From contig NZ_BBUY01000011.1 of assembly GCF_001590865.1 (NCBI RefSeq), forward strand, positions 1 through 64,000: DNA of 64,000 nucleotides. The letters are read 5' to 3'. The position numbers and the translations under genes were made by a program. The notes beneath the pieces are model-generated. The model saw nothing but the letters and a program-made list of their open reading frames with translations. It did no database searches and was not told where the DNA came from. Below, piece after piece: positions 8,858 through 17,456 of this stretch. The number at the start of each line of letters is the position of its first letter. Position 1 is the stretch's first letter. The stretch comes from Streptomyces sp. NBRC 110611 (GTDB lineage: Bacteria > Actinomycetota > Actinomycetes > Streptomycetales > Streptomycetaceae).

Positions 8858-9613
8858 ATGCCCGGTCGTACGCTCCAGGACAAGGTCGTCGTCATCGGTG
8901 GCGCGTCGAGGAACCTGGGCAGCCTCATCGCCAAGGAGTGCGCCCCGGACGGGGCGAAGATCGTCGTGCACTACAACAGCGATTCCTCGCGCGGCAAAGC
9001 TGAGCAGACGGCCGCCGACGTGCAGAAGCTGGGTGGGGACGCGATCACCCATCAGGGTGACCTGACGAAGGTCGCGGAGGTGGAGCGGCTCTTCGACGCC
9101 GCGATGGAGGCGTTCGGCGAGGTCCACTGCATGGTCAACACGGCCGGCATGGTCATCAAGAAGCCCATGGTCGAGACCTCCGAGGAGGAGTTCGACAAGA
9201 TGTTCGCCGTCAACACCAAGGCGGCGTACTTCATGATGCGCGAGGCGGCCAAGCGTCTGCAGGACGGCGGGAAGATCATCACGATCGTGACCTCGCTGCT
9301 CGCCGCCTACACCGGCCTGTATTCGGTCTACGCCGGCAGCAAGTCCCCGGTCGAGCACTTCACCCGGGCACTGTCCAAGGAACTGTTCGGCCGGAACATC
9401 TCGGTCAACAACGTCGCGCCCGGTCCGATGGACACGCCGTTCTTCTACCCGGCCGAGACCGACGACTCCATCGCGTACCACAAGTCCTCCGCGATGAACG
9501 GCGAGTTGACGAAGATCGAGGACATCGCGCCGCTCGTGAAGTTCCTGCTGACGGACGGCTGGTGGCTCAACGGCCAGACCGTGTTCGCCAACGGCGGCTA
9601 CACCACCCGCTGA
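8858..9613 (+). CDS. SDR family NAD(P)-dependent oxidoreductase
   Basis: 251 aa. The ATG at 8858 follows GGAGAACGGAGAG. The Rossmann motif is the variant GGASRNLG. An NTAG motif, catalytic Tyr158-x3-Lys162 (YAGSK) and NNVAPGPMDTPFF are present, so the enzyme should be active. The substrate is unknown. The sequence resembles 3-oxoacyl-ACP reductase-like SDRs. It stands alone on the plus strand and is followed by a GTAGCC microsatellite. Confidence 0.9.
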   Translation: MPGRTLQDKVVVIGGASRNLGSLIAKECAPDGAKIVVHYNSDSSRGKAEQTAADVQKLGGDAITHQGDLTKVAEVERLFDAAMEAFGEVHCMVNTAGMVIKKPMVETSEEEFDKMFAVNTKAAYFMMREAAKRLQDGGKIITIVTSLLAAYTGLYSVYAGSKSPVEHFTRALSKELFGRNISVNNVAPGPMDTPFFYPAETDDSIAYHKSSAMNGELTKIEDIAPLVKFLLTDGWWLNGQTVFANGGYTTR

Positions 9614-9620
9614 ACCTGGC

Positions 9621-9662
9621 GTAGCCGTAGCCGTAGCCGTAGCCGTAGCCGTAGGCGTAGGC
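9621..9662. repeat. Hexanucleotide microsatellite (GTAGCC/GTAGGC)7
   Basis: Five perfect GTAGCC units followed by two GTAGGC units lie between the SDR stop and the copper ATPase ribosome site. Such a clean hexamer array is uncommon in this kind of genome and is a candidate length-variable spacer. Confidence 0.95.
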
Positions 9663-9729
9663 GGCCTCGGCCGGTGGGCTCCGCGCCGTCGGGGGCCGGA
9701 CGGCCCCTGTCCTGGGACGGAGGTCCGTG

Positions 9730-12234
9730 ATGGGTGTCGCCGACGTGGTCGTGGTGGTGGCCGCGGCCGGGCTGATCGCGGCCTTGGGATGGTTCTTCTT
9801 CGGCCCGCGCAAGGCCCGTGCCGCGACGGTCGAGGACGGTGTGCAGCGGGCCGAGGTCACCGTACGGGGCGGCTATCACCCCGACGTGATCCTGCTCCGC
9901 CAGGGGGTGCCGGCGGAGCTGGTCTTCGACCGGCAGGAGACCGGCGAGTGCACCTCACGCGTCGTCTTCCCCGACCTGCACGTCAGCGCCGCACTGCCCG
10001 CCTACACCCGCACCACCGTACGCGTCAGCCCGGAGCGGGCCGGATGGTTCGGGTTCGCCTGCGGGATGAACATGATCCGCGGAACGCTCGTGGTCGAGCC
10101 CGCGGCGGGCACGAAGGCGCCGCCGCCCGGCGCGGGTGAGGCGGCGGTCACGGCTCGGCCGGCGGGCGGGGCTCCGGCTGCCGGGACGGCGGCTGAGGCG
10201 GAGGCGGCCGAGGCCGCCGAGCGGCGGGCGGAGATCAGGGACCTGGCCCGCCGGGTCGCCGTCGGCGCGGTGCTGACCCTGCCGGTGCTCTTCGCCGTGA
10301 TGGCTCACGAACTGTTCCAGGCCGACTGGGTGCCCGGCTGGCTGCTCGGCCACTGGTTGCAGTTCGCCCTGATCACGCCGGTGATGTTCTACACCGGCCG
10401 GCCGATCCACGTCACGGGCTGGCTCACCCTGCGCCACCGCGGCGCCGATATGAACTCCCTGATCACCCTGGGCACAACCGCCGCGTATGGCTACAGCCTC
10501 CTGGTCACCCTCGTTCCGTCGCTGTTCCCCGCCGAGGTGCGCGCGGTGTACTACGAGGCGGTCGGCGTGATCCTCACCCTGATCCTCCTCGGGCGGCTGC
10601 TGGAGGCCCGTGCCAAGGCAGGAACCGGCGAGGCGATCAGGGCGCTGCTGGGGCTGCAGGCCCGTACCGCCCGGCTGATCCGTGACGGCACCCAGCAGGA
10701 GGTGCCGGTGGAGGACGTGGTCGTCGGGGACGAGCTGGTGATCCGCCCCGGAGAGCGAGTGCCGGTCGATGCCGAGGTCCTGTCGGGGTCTTCCCCCGTG
10801 GACGAGTCCATGGTCACCGGCGAGCCCATGCCGGTCACCAAGCGGGCCGGGGACACCGTGATCGGGGCCACCGTCAACGGCACCGGATCGCTGCGCGTCC
10901 GCGCGAGCAAGGTCGGGGCGGACACGATGCTGGCCCAGATCATCCGCCTGGTGCAGCAGGCCCAGGCGTCCAGGGCACCCGTCCAGCGCCTCGCCGACGC
11001 GGTGTCCGCCTACTTCGTCCCCGCCGTGATCGCCCTCGCGGTCGGCACCTTCGCGCTGTGGTTCACGACCGGTCCGGCCCCCGCCCTCACCCTCGCGCTC
11101 GTCTCCGCTGTCGCGGTGCTGATCATCGCCTGCCCGTGCGCGCTCGGCCTGGCGACCCCGCTGTCGGTCATGGTCGGCACCGGCAAGGGCGCCCAGGCGG
11201 GCATCCTCATCCGCTCCGCCGAGGCCCTGGAGACCGCCCACAAACTCGACACCGTCGTGCTCGACAAGACCGGTACCGTCACCGCCGGCACCCCTGTCCT
11301 CACCGATGTCCACGCGGCCGGCGGCCATACCGGCGACGCACTGCTGGCCCTGGTCGCGGCGGCCGAGGAAGCCAGCGAGCACCCCCTCGCGGCAGCGATC
11401 GTCAGCGGAGCCCGCCAACGCGGCCTCACCCTGCCGGAGACGAGCGAGTTCACCTCGGTCACCGGCAAAGGCGTACGCGCCACCGTCGGGGGCCGCACCG
11501 TCCTCGTCGGCACCGCCCTGCTCCTCTCCGACGCCGCCGTCGACCCCGCCGGACTCGAACCGGTCGCCGCCGCCTGGTCGGCAGCGGGCAGGACGCCCGT
11601 CCTCGCCGCCGTCGACGGCGTACCGGCCGGAGTGATCGCCGTGGCGGACACCGTCAAGGACGACTCCGCCTCCGCCATCGCCGCCTTGCGCCAACTCGGC
11701 CTGGACGTCGTCATCATCACGGGCGACAACGCCCGCACCGCCGGCGCGATCGCCCAACAGGTGGGCGTGGAACGGGTGCTGGCCGAGGTGCTGCCCGAGC
11801 ACAAGGCCGACGAGATCCGCCGCCTGCAGGCCGAAGGCCGCACGGTCGGCATGGTCGGCGACGGCATCAACGACGCCCCGGCGCTGGCCGCCGCGGACGT
11901 CGGACTCGCCATCGGCACCGGTACCGACGTCGCCATCGAAGCCGCCGACATCACCCTGATCTCCGGCTCCCTGACCGGCGTCGTCACCGCCATCCGCCTC
12001 TCCCGCGCGACGATGCGCAACATCCGGCAGAACCTGTTCTTCGCCCTCGTCTACAACGCCGTCGGCATCCCCGTCGCCGCGGGAGCCCTCTACCCCCTCT
12101 GGGGCATCCACCTCAGCCCGATCATCGCGGCCGCCGCGATGGCGCTGTCCTCCCTGTCCGTGGTCACCAACTCCTCCCGGCTGCGCCGCTGGCACACCCC
12201 GTCACTGCCGTCCCGCCCGGACCGCGCCGGGTAG
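9730..12234 (+). CDS. Cupredoxin-fused P1B-type (copper) ATPase
   Basis: 834 aa from the ATG at 9730, six bases after GGAGG; a GTG lies directly before it. Order: one N-terminal membrane helix, then a plastocyanin-like cupredoxin domain (about residues 35-125, with ECTSRVVFPDL and FACGMNMIRGTL), an Ala/Gly-rich linker, then a full P1B pump. The pump has TGEP, CPC at 468-470, phosphorylation Asp512 in DKTGT, SEHPL and GDGIND. CPC indicates Cu(I)-type export. There is no N-terminal HMA domain; the cupredoxin appears to take its place on the outer membrane face. No CopZ or CsoR gene is adjacent. Confidence 0.92.
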   Translation: MGVADVVVVVAAAGLIAALGWFFFGPRKARAATVEDGVQRAEVTVRGGYHPDVILLRQGVPAELVFDRQETGECTSRVVFPDLHVSAALPAYTRTTVRVSPERAGWFGFACGMNMIRGTLVVEPAAGTKAPPPGAGEAAVTARPAGGAPAAGTAAEAEAAEAAERRAEIRDLARRVAVGAVLTLPVLFAVMAHELFQADWVPGWLLGHWLQFALITPVMFYTGRPIHVTGWLTLRHRGADMNSLITLGTTAAYGYSLLVTLVPSLFPAEVRAVYYEAVGVILTLILLGRLLEARAKAGTGEAIRALLGLQARTARLIRDGTQQEVPVEDVVVGDELVIRPGERVPVDAEVLSGSSPVDESMVTGEPMPVTKRAGDTVIGATVNGTGSLRVRASKVGADTMLAQIIRLVQQAQASRAPVQRLADAVSAYFVPAVIALAVGTFALWFTTGPAPALTLALVSAVAVLIIACPCALGLATPLSVMVGTGKGAQAGILIRSAEALETAHKLDTVVLDKTGTVTAGTPVLTDVHAAGGHTGDALLALVAAAEEASEHPLAAAIVSGARQRGLTLPETSEFTSVTGKGVRATVGGRTVLVGTALLLSDAAVDPAGLEPVAAAWSAAGRTPVLAAVDGVPAGVIAVADTVKDDSASAIAALRQLGLDVVIITGDNARTAGAIAQQVGVERVLAEVLPEHKADEIRRLQAEGRTVGMVGDGINDAPALAAADVGLAIGTGTDVAIEAADITLISGSLTGVVTAIRLSRATMRNIRQNLFFALVYNAVGIPVAAGALYPLWGIHLSPIIAAAAMALSSLSVVTNSSRLRRWHTPSLPSRPDRAG

Positions 12235-12239
12235 GTCCT

Positions 12240-13100
12240 TCAGACCTCCGGGACGACGGCCACCGGGCAAGGGGCGTGGTGCAGGACGGCGAGTACGACA
12301 GGGCCGGGCGCGAGGGCGGAGCGTCGCACTCCGCGTCCGATGACCAGCAGACCGGCCTGCGAACAGGCCGCCAGCAGCACGGGCGCCACTCTGCCGCTCG
12401 CCATGTGTTCGATCACGTCGACTTCGGGGAACTTCGCCCGCCAGGGGAGCAGCGTGTCGGTGAGCGCCTGCTCATCGCCGCACACCGGCCCGGCTTCCCC
12501 CGGCGTCCGGCCGGCCGAGCCCGGTACGGGACGACTTCGCTCGTCCGGTTGCCGCACCCGCACGGCCCGCAGGCTGGTGTGGTGGACGCCGGCGGCGGTG
12601 AACCCGAAGTCGAGTACCGGCTCGACCGCCGCCCCGCTGTCCCGTACGCCGATGACGATCTCCGGCTCGGCGTACTCGGCCTTCTGCTCCCCGCGCACCG
12701 TGACCACCGGGCACTCCGCGCTGCGGAGCACATGCAGGCTCACCGAGCCGAGCAGGAAGCCGTCGATGGCACTGTGCCCACGCGATCCGAGCACCAGCAT
12801 CGAGGCCGTTCCACTGCGCTTCGTCAACGCCGCCACAGCCTCCTCCGGGACCAGCTCCGTCGTCACCGAGATCCCCGGATACGCCGCACGCGCCGCGGCC
12901 GCGGCGGCGTCCAGCACCTCGGCGCCGCAGCGCTTCCGGTCGGCGTCCCGGTGCGCGTCGCGGACGCTCAGCGGCTGCGAGGCCCACGAATGCAGAAGGT
13001 GCAGCGGCAGGCCGCGGGCCGCGGCCTCCGTGGCGCCCCAGTGCACCGCCGGCACGCTGTTCCCCGTGCCGTCCACTCCGACGACGACCGACCCGGTCAT
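12240..13100 (-). CDS. Universal stress protein, tandem USP domains
   Basis: 286 aa from the ATG at 13100, preceded by GGAGGTGTGTC; longer open sequence upstream lacks a ribosome site. Two USP domains, about residues 1-140 and 150-286. The first keeps the nucleotide-binding GSRGHSAIDGFLLGSVS. The second has the shortened IGRGVRRSALAPGPV and may not bind ATP. Proteins of this type accumulate under hypoxia or stress in actinobacteria. It sits with a broken PNPOx gene and a CBS-BON gene, a combination common in dormancy-like gene sets. Confidence 0.92.
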   Translation of the reverse strand: MTGSVVVGVDGTGNSVPAVHWGATEAAARGLPLHLLHSWASQPLSVRDAHRDADRKRCGAEVLDAAAAAARAAYPGISVTTELVPEEAVAALTKRSGTASMLVLGSRGHSAIDGFLLGSVSLHVLRSAECPVVTVRGEQKAEYAEPEIVIGVRDSGAAVEPVLDFGFTAAGVHHTSLRAVRVRQPDERSRPVPGSAGRTPGEAGPVCGDEQALTDTLLPWRAKFPEVDVIEHMASGRVAPVLLAACSQAGLLVIGRGVRRSALAPGPVVLAVLHHAPCPVAVVPEV

Positions 13101-13222
13101 GACACACCTCCGTGGAGCCGGAGCCACGGACACATCTCTCAGGTCCCTTCGTCCCCGCTTCACAGCGTGCCACTGACTCCGCTGACCTGCAGGTTCAGCA
13201 GGAGATGGCGACTCGCCGCAGC

Positions 13223-13581
13223 TCATGTCGTCTCCGCGGCGCGGACGGATACGGAAAAGCACCCACCGACCTGTTCTGCGGGCCCGTGCCCCTGGAGGAT
13301 GCGCCCGTCCACCAATTCGGGGGTGATCCTGATGAAGGCCTCGTCCGCGACCGCTGCCCAGGAGCGAAGACCGGCCGCACGCAGCCGTGCCTTCTCCCGT
13401 GGGTCGGTGACCAGGGCGGCGCGGCCCGTGACGAGCACGCTCCAGCCGCTGTGCGCGGCCGCGTCGAACTGGTCCGCCTGGAAGGCCACGACGGCACCGT
13501 CGACGGTGTGTGCCATGCGCGAGAGGGCCGAGGTGCGCAGGACCACGGACTGGTCGTGGTCGAGCGAGAAGCTGACCGCCG
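13223..13581 (-). pseudogene. 5'-truncated PNPOx family gene
   Basis: About 118 codons match the C-terminal two thirds of actinobacterial PNPOx-like proteins: VSFSLDHDQSVVLRTS, then HTVDGAVVAFQADQFD and GWSVLVTGRAALVTDP. The first 45-50 residues of the family, with the conserved Cys/Leu-rich start, are missing. Upstream the frame runs through a short direct repeat straight into the TGA of the CBS gene with no plausible start. A functional product would need to start inside the barrel at a GTG near 13546, which is unlikely. I read this as a deletion remnant. Confidence 0.72.
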
Positions 13582-13583
13582 CG

Positions 13584-13615
13584 CCGGTGCTGTGTGCGTC
13601 CCGGTGCTGTGTGCG
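13584..13615. repeat. 15-bp direct repeat at the truncated PNPOx edge
   Basis: CCGGTGCTGTGTGCG occurs at 13584-13598 and again at 13601-13615, separated by two bases. It marks the breakpoint where the PNPOx gene loses its 5' end next to the CBS gene stop. Confidence 0.9.
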
Positions 13616-13621
13616 CCGAGG

Positions 13622-14326
13622 TCAGGGCACGTCCGCGGGGGCGTCCGGCGACGGCGCGCGCGTCGCTCGGCTGTGGACGGAATCCGGACCCGTCACGTCG
13701 AAGCGGACGTCCACGACTCCCTCCACGGCCCGTATGAGGCGCGCCGCCACCGGGACGAGCGAGGTATCACGGACGTGGCCGCTGACCGTGGCCACCCCGT
13801 CGACCACGGTGACCCGGAGATCCCCCGCGGGGGCCGCGAACAGGTGGTCCACGATGTCCGCGCGGATCTCCTCCGCCAGCTCGTCGTCGGATCGAAGGAA
13901 GACCTTCAGCAGATCGGCCCGGCTGACGATTCCCTGGAGCATTCCTTCCGCATCCACCACCGGAAGGCGCTTCACCGACTGGTGCGCCATCGTCCGCGCC
14001 GCCGCGGCCAGGGTGGCGTCGGCATGAACGGTGAAGGCGGGCGTGCTCATCAGCTCCCCGGCCGTCAGCGCGCCGGCCTTGCGCGTGTCGTCGAGGCGCC
14101 GCAGTTGCTCCATCCGATCGGGATCGGACTCCCGGAACTCCTCCTTCGGCAGCAGATCGGCTTCGGACACCACGCCGATCACCCGCCCTTCGCCCGCCAG
14201 TACCGGCAGCGCGCTCACCTGCCACTGCTCCATGGTTTCGACGATCTCCTTGAACCGCGCGTCCCGGCCGACCGCGACCACGGTCCGTGTCATCACATCG
14301 CCGACGATGTGCGGTGTGTGCGCCAT
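13622..14326 (-). CDS. CBS-pair and BON domain protein
   Basis: 234 aa. The ATG at 14326 follows GAGGAGGCGTC; the frame is open further upstream but without coding character. Two CBS motifs cover about residues 5-65 (VGDVMTRTVVAVGRD, VIGVVSEADLL) and 85-145 (AGELMSTPAFTV, GIVSRADLL). A BON domain follows at about 155-215 (DLRVTVVDGVATVSGHV). CBS pairs bind adenosyl ligands and BON domains contact membranes or carbohydrates. This is a known stress-related actinobacterial architecture. The partner enzyme is unknown. Confidence 0.92.
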   Translation of the reverse strand: MAHTPHIVGDVMTRTVVAVGRDARFKEIVETMEQWQVSALPVLAGEGRVIGVVSEADLLPKEEFRESDPDRMEQLRRLDDTRKAGALTAGELMSTPAFTVHADATLAAAARTMAHQSVKRLPVVDAEGMLQGIVSRADLLKVFLRSDDELAEEIRADIVDHLFAAPAGDLRVTVVDGVATVSGHVRDTSLVPVAARLIRAVEGVVDVRFDVTGPDSVHSRATRAPSPDAPADVP

Positions 14327-14442
14327 GACGCCTCCTCGGTTCGCCGGCACACGGCCGGTGCGGCACCCCCTCCAGCGTGCGTTGCCCCGGAGTGCCGGGA
14401 CAGGGGCCGGTCGGCCCCCGCACGGGCCCTGCGGCCCGGGAA

Positions 14443-14473
14443 CCCCGTCCCGCCGGCCATCGGCAGGACGGGG
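14443..14473 (-). terminator. Hairpin after the glycoside-hydrolase-like gene
   Basis: CCCCGTCC at 14443-14450 pairs with GGACGGGG at 14466-14473, extended by inner GCCG/CGGC with one mismatch. It begins 12 bases past the minus-strand stop at 14485. Confidence 0.65.
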
Positions 14474-14484
14474 CCGGGCTCCGG

Positions 14485-16086
14485 TCACCGCATGGTGGTC
14501 AGTGCCGCTCCTTGATATCTGGCGCCGGCGTTCCAGAGGAGGAAGGAGTTCATACCGCCCCCGGCGGCCGCTCTGATCTGGTCGGCGACTTCGCCGGGGC
14601 CGTAGTGGACGCCCAGGGAGAAGTCCTGGAGCCAGGGGACGATCGTGGCTCCGGTGCCCTTGACCTGGTGGGCGAAGTCGGCCAGTGACCGGTTGACGAT
14701 CGCGTACGGGCTGGCGTTCGGGCTGGCGACCCCGTACTCACCGGCGGCCCAGTGCGAGGGGTAGACCATCGGGGCGATGTAGTCGGCGTGCTGGGCTATC
14801 GCGGAGATGTCCTGGGCGATCTCGGCGGGCCTGGTGGCGGCGATGCCGTAGACCGAGGCCCCGAGGTACGCCCCTTCCGGGCGGATGCGGCGGCGGGTGT
14901 CACCGACGAACTCGGCGATGGACGCCTCCGGAGTCCGGTTGCCCAGACCTGGGAAGCGCAGTGTGGAGAGCTTCCCGTCGGGGCGGCGCACATAGTCGTA
15001 GAGGATGTCGTCGAAGCCCAGCTTGGCCGCTTCGACGGCGAGGTCGATGTTGTACCGGCGGACCTCGGGGTCGGCGAAGTTGGTGAAGGAGAGCCGGCCG
15101 TAGTGGCCGCCGTCGTACGGGCTGCCGTCGGGGGCCTGCACCAGGCGGTGGTCCTTGCCCTGACGGTAGGACGCCTCGGCCAGGACGGGGTCGCGGAAGG
15201 CGACGATGCGCCCGACCACGCGGACCCCCATGCCGTGCAGCTCGTCGAGTACCGCGCGGGCGTCGTAACGGGCCTTCACGGCGCCGATCTCGCGGGCCAG
15301 CGGCACCTTGGAGTCGTAGCCGATCTCGCCGGATTCATCCTTGATGTCGAGCTGGATGGCGTTGATCTTCTTCTCTCTGACGAGCTGGAGAATCGGCTCG
15401 CGGACCGCGCGCGAGGTCCAGCCGATGGAGGTGAGGTGCGCGGCCCGGGTGAGGGGATAGCGCACGGCAGGGCTCACGTGTCCGCGGGTGACGTTGCCGC
15501 CCGCGTCCGTGGCCGCCACATCGATGCGGTCGGGGGGCTGTTCGAGCCGTTGGGAGAAGGTGCCGTCATCGCCGACGGACACGTCCGCACCGGCCACCGA
15601 GACCTTCACCCGCCCGGCGTCCTCCACCCGGCCGCGCACCGTCACCGGTGCACCGGGCTTCTTGGCGCGGGCGTCGGACAGCCGCAGCTTGGGGGCGGTG
15701 GTGTCCACGGTGAACGTCCGGGATATGCCGCGGAGGAAGGGCAGCCCGCTGGGGGACTCGGCGGTCATGTCATGCCTGCCCTCGGCGAGGGCGGGAGCGT
15801 CGAGGACGAGGCGGCCGCCCGCCAGGTGGGTGCGTACCGGCTTCCCGTCGAGCCGCACCTCCAGCTCGGCCAGGTTGGTCCCTTCCTTGGCCGCGATGGC
15901 GAGCCGCGAGTTCGCCACACCGGATCGACCCAACACGCCCTCGCTGCCGAGCCCTTCGACCCGCAACTGGCGGGACAGGGACTCCAACGCGAAGGCGCCG
16001 AGTGCCGTGCAGCCCGGGATCACCAGGCAAAGGGATATGACGGCGAATCGTCTCCGGGTGCTGGGTCCGCTGCCGTGTCCGCGCAT
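14485..16086 (-). CDS. Putative secreted glycoside hydrolase (DUF4015 family)
   Basis: 533 aa. The ATG at 16086 follows GGGAGAG. An N-terminal signal anchor (residues about 10-35) is followed by an Ig-like or beta-rich region (about 60-255) and the DUF4015 TIM-barrel domain to the end. Landmarks are NAIQLDIKDESGEIGY, RIVAFRDPVLAE, NIDLAVEAAKLGFDDILYDY, and IAPMVYPSHW near the C-terminus. The domain resembles alpha-amylase-fold glycosidases; the substrate is unknown. It is divergent from a polysaccharide deacetylase gene and shares a palindromic site with it, so both may act on one cell-surface or environmental glycan. Confidence 0.88.
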   Translation of the reverse strand: MRGHGSGPSTRRRFAVISLCLVIPGCTALGAFALESLSRQLRVEGLGSEGVLGRSGVANSRLAIAAKEGTNLAELEVRLDGKPVRTHLAGGRLVLDAPALAEGRHDMTAESPSGLPFLRGISRTFTVDTTAPKLRLSDARAKKPGAPVTVRGRVEDAGRVKVSVAGADVSVGDDGTFSQRLEQPPDRIDVAATDAGGNVTRGHVSPAVRYPLTRAAHLTSIGWTSRAVREPILQLVREKKINAIQLDIKDESGEIGYDSKVPLAREIGAVKARYDARAVLDELHGMGVRVVGRIVAFRDPVLAEASYRQGKDHRLVQAPDGSPYDGGHYGRLSFTNFADPEVRRYNIDLAVEAAKLGFDDILYDYVRRPDGKLSTLRFPGLGNRTPEASIAEFVGDTRRRIRPEGAYLGASVYGIAATRPAEIAQDISAIAQHADYIAPMVYPSHWAAGEYGVASPNASPYAIVNRSLADFAHQVKGTGATIVPWLQDFSLGVHYGPGEVADQIRAAAGGGMNSFLLWNAGARYQGAALTTMR

Positions 16087-16149
16087 GTCCACTCTCCCGT
16101 TCTCGAAGGGTGTTTCTTCGTGATGGACATAGCCGCCACACCGCCCATC

Positions 16150-16174
16150 CATGATGTTTCGCCGAACAATCATG
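16150..16174. promoter_or_regulatory. 25-bp palindrome in a divergent promoter
   Basis: Arms CATGAT...ATCATG with inner TTCG/CGAA; 10 of 12 half-site positions match around a single central base. It lies between the DUF4015 and deacetylase genes, the expected position for an operator controlling both. No regulator gene is adjacent. Confidence 0.6.
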
Positions 16175-16264
16175 CATTCGGACTACGTTGCCGGGGCGTG
16201 CATCACACTGTTGCCCGAGGCTTGGAGGCGACGGGAACCGTCTCGCCCCAGCCCGGAGGTCACC

Positions 16265-17302
16265 ATGCGCCCACCTCACCGAAGCGGCGGCATGGTCGCG
16301 GCCGCGTCAGCCGTCCTGCTGTTCGCCGCCTGCTCGACGGCCCCCTCCCCGCCGGACCGAGGCCGGGGCGGGCCGCCGGGAGGGGTGCGCGAGGCCGGCG
16401 GGCACGCAGCGGTCGCCGACCCGGCCACGGTGCGGGCCGACGAGCTCGGCGCGGTCCCGGTGCTGATGTACCACCAGCTGGTGACCGAGCCCCGGAGCGT
16501 GTACGACCGCACACCGCAGGACTTCCGTGCCGAGCTGGAACGGCTGGCACGGGAGAGGTACGTTCCGGTCACCGCACGGGATTTCAGCGGCGGGAAGATC
16601 GACATCCCCGCCGGTACCCACCCCGTGGTGCTGACCTTCGACGACTCGACCGTCAGCCAGTTCCGCCTGGGCCCGGACGGCAGGCCCGCCTCCGACACCG
16701 CGGTGGGCATCCTGCTGGACGTCGCCCGGAAGCACCCGGGATTCCGCCCGGTGGCGACCTTCTTCGTCAACGCCGACCCGTTCCGCGAGCCCGGCGGCCG
16801 GACGTCGTTGGACTGGCTCGTGAAGCACGGGTTCGAGGTCGGCAACCACACCCTGCGGCACACCGCGTTGGGGACGGTGGACGATGCCGAGGTCCAGGAG
16901 GCCATCGCCGACAACCAACGGGCCATCACGCAAGCGGTTCCCCGTTCACCGGTGGTGTCGATGGCGCTTCCCCACGGGTCGATGCCCCACTCCCGGCAGT
17001 TGGCGCAGGAGGGCGCCGCCGACGGTGTCCGCTACCGGCACCAGGGCGTCTACCTGGTGGGCTCCAACCCGGCGCCCTCCCCCTTCTCGACCGCCTTCGA
17101 CCCCGTGGCCATCCCACGGATCCGATCCCAGGAGGCCACCGGCCCGGATGCCCCGTTCACCTCGGCGGCCTGGCTGGACAAACTCCGTGACGGAACGGTC
17201 CGGCGGTATACTTCGGACGGCGACCCGAAGAAGATCAGCTTCCCCGGGACGGAGACGGACCGCCTCGCCCCGGCCCACCGGCAGGCCGCCCGGCCGTACT
17301 GA
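16265..17302 (+). CDS. Polysaccharide deacetylase lipoprotein
   Basis: 345 aa from the ATG at 16265, seven bases after GGAGGT. The signal peptide ends in the lipobox LFAAC, so the protein is probably lipid-anchored outside the membrane. The NodB-type domain has the TFDD motif (Asp126-Asp127) and the metal-binding HTLRH (His195, His199), with TFFVN between them; catalytic and metal residues are intact. Members remove acetyl groups from peptidoglycan, chitin-like or other N-acetylated glycans. Divergent partner: the DUF4015 glycosidase-like gene. Confidence 0.92.
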   Translation: MRPPHRSGGMVAAASAVLLFAACSTAPSPPDRGRGGPPGGVREAGGHAAVADPATVRADELGAVPVLMYHQLVTEPRSVYDRTPQDFRAELERLARERYVPVTARDFSGGKIDIPAGTHPVVLTFDDSTVSQFRLGPDGRPASDTAVGILLDVARKHPGFRPVATFFVNADPFREPGGRTSLDWLVKHGFEVGNHTLRHTALGTVDDAEVQEAIADNQRAITQAVPRSPVVSMALPHGSMPHSRQLAQEGAADGVRYRHQGVYLVGSNPAPSPFSTAFDPVAIPRIRSQEATGPDAPFTSAAWLDKLRDGTVRRYTSDGDPKKISFPGTETDRLAPAHRQAARPY

Positions 17303-17456
17303 ACGGGAGAGGGCGCCTCCGGCCCTGGTCGTGGGGGGAGTGCCTCCGTGATCTGCGTTGTCAGTGGCAGCTGGTGTACTACATCCGCGCGGTCGGCGCA
17401 GCGCGCACCGACCGCGCCTGCTGAGATCCAGCCACGAGACATGTAGGAGACCTCGG

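Noticed and set aside
11058..14027. 989-codon plus-strand open frame across the ATPase, USP and CBS genes
   Set aside because: It is an antisense/alternate-frame product of GC-rich coding DNA: Arg/Gly/Pro-dominated with no domain, covering genes with clear motifs in other frames.
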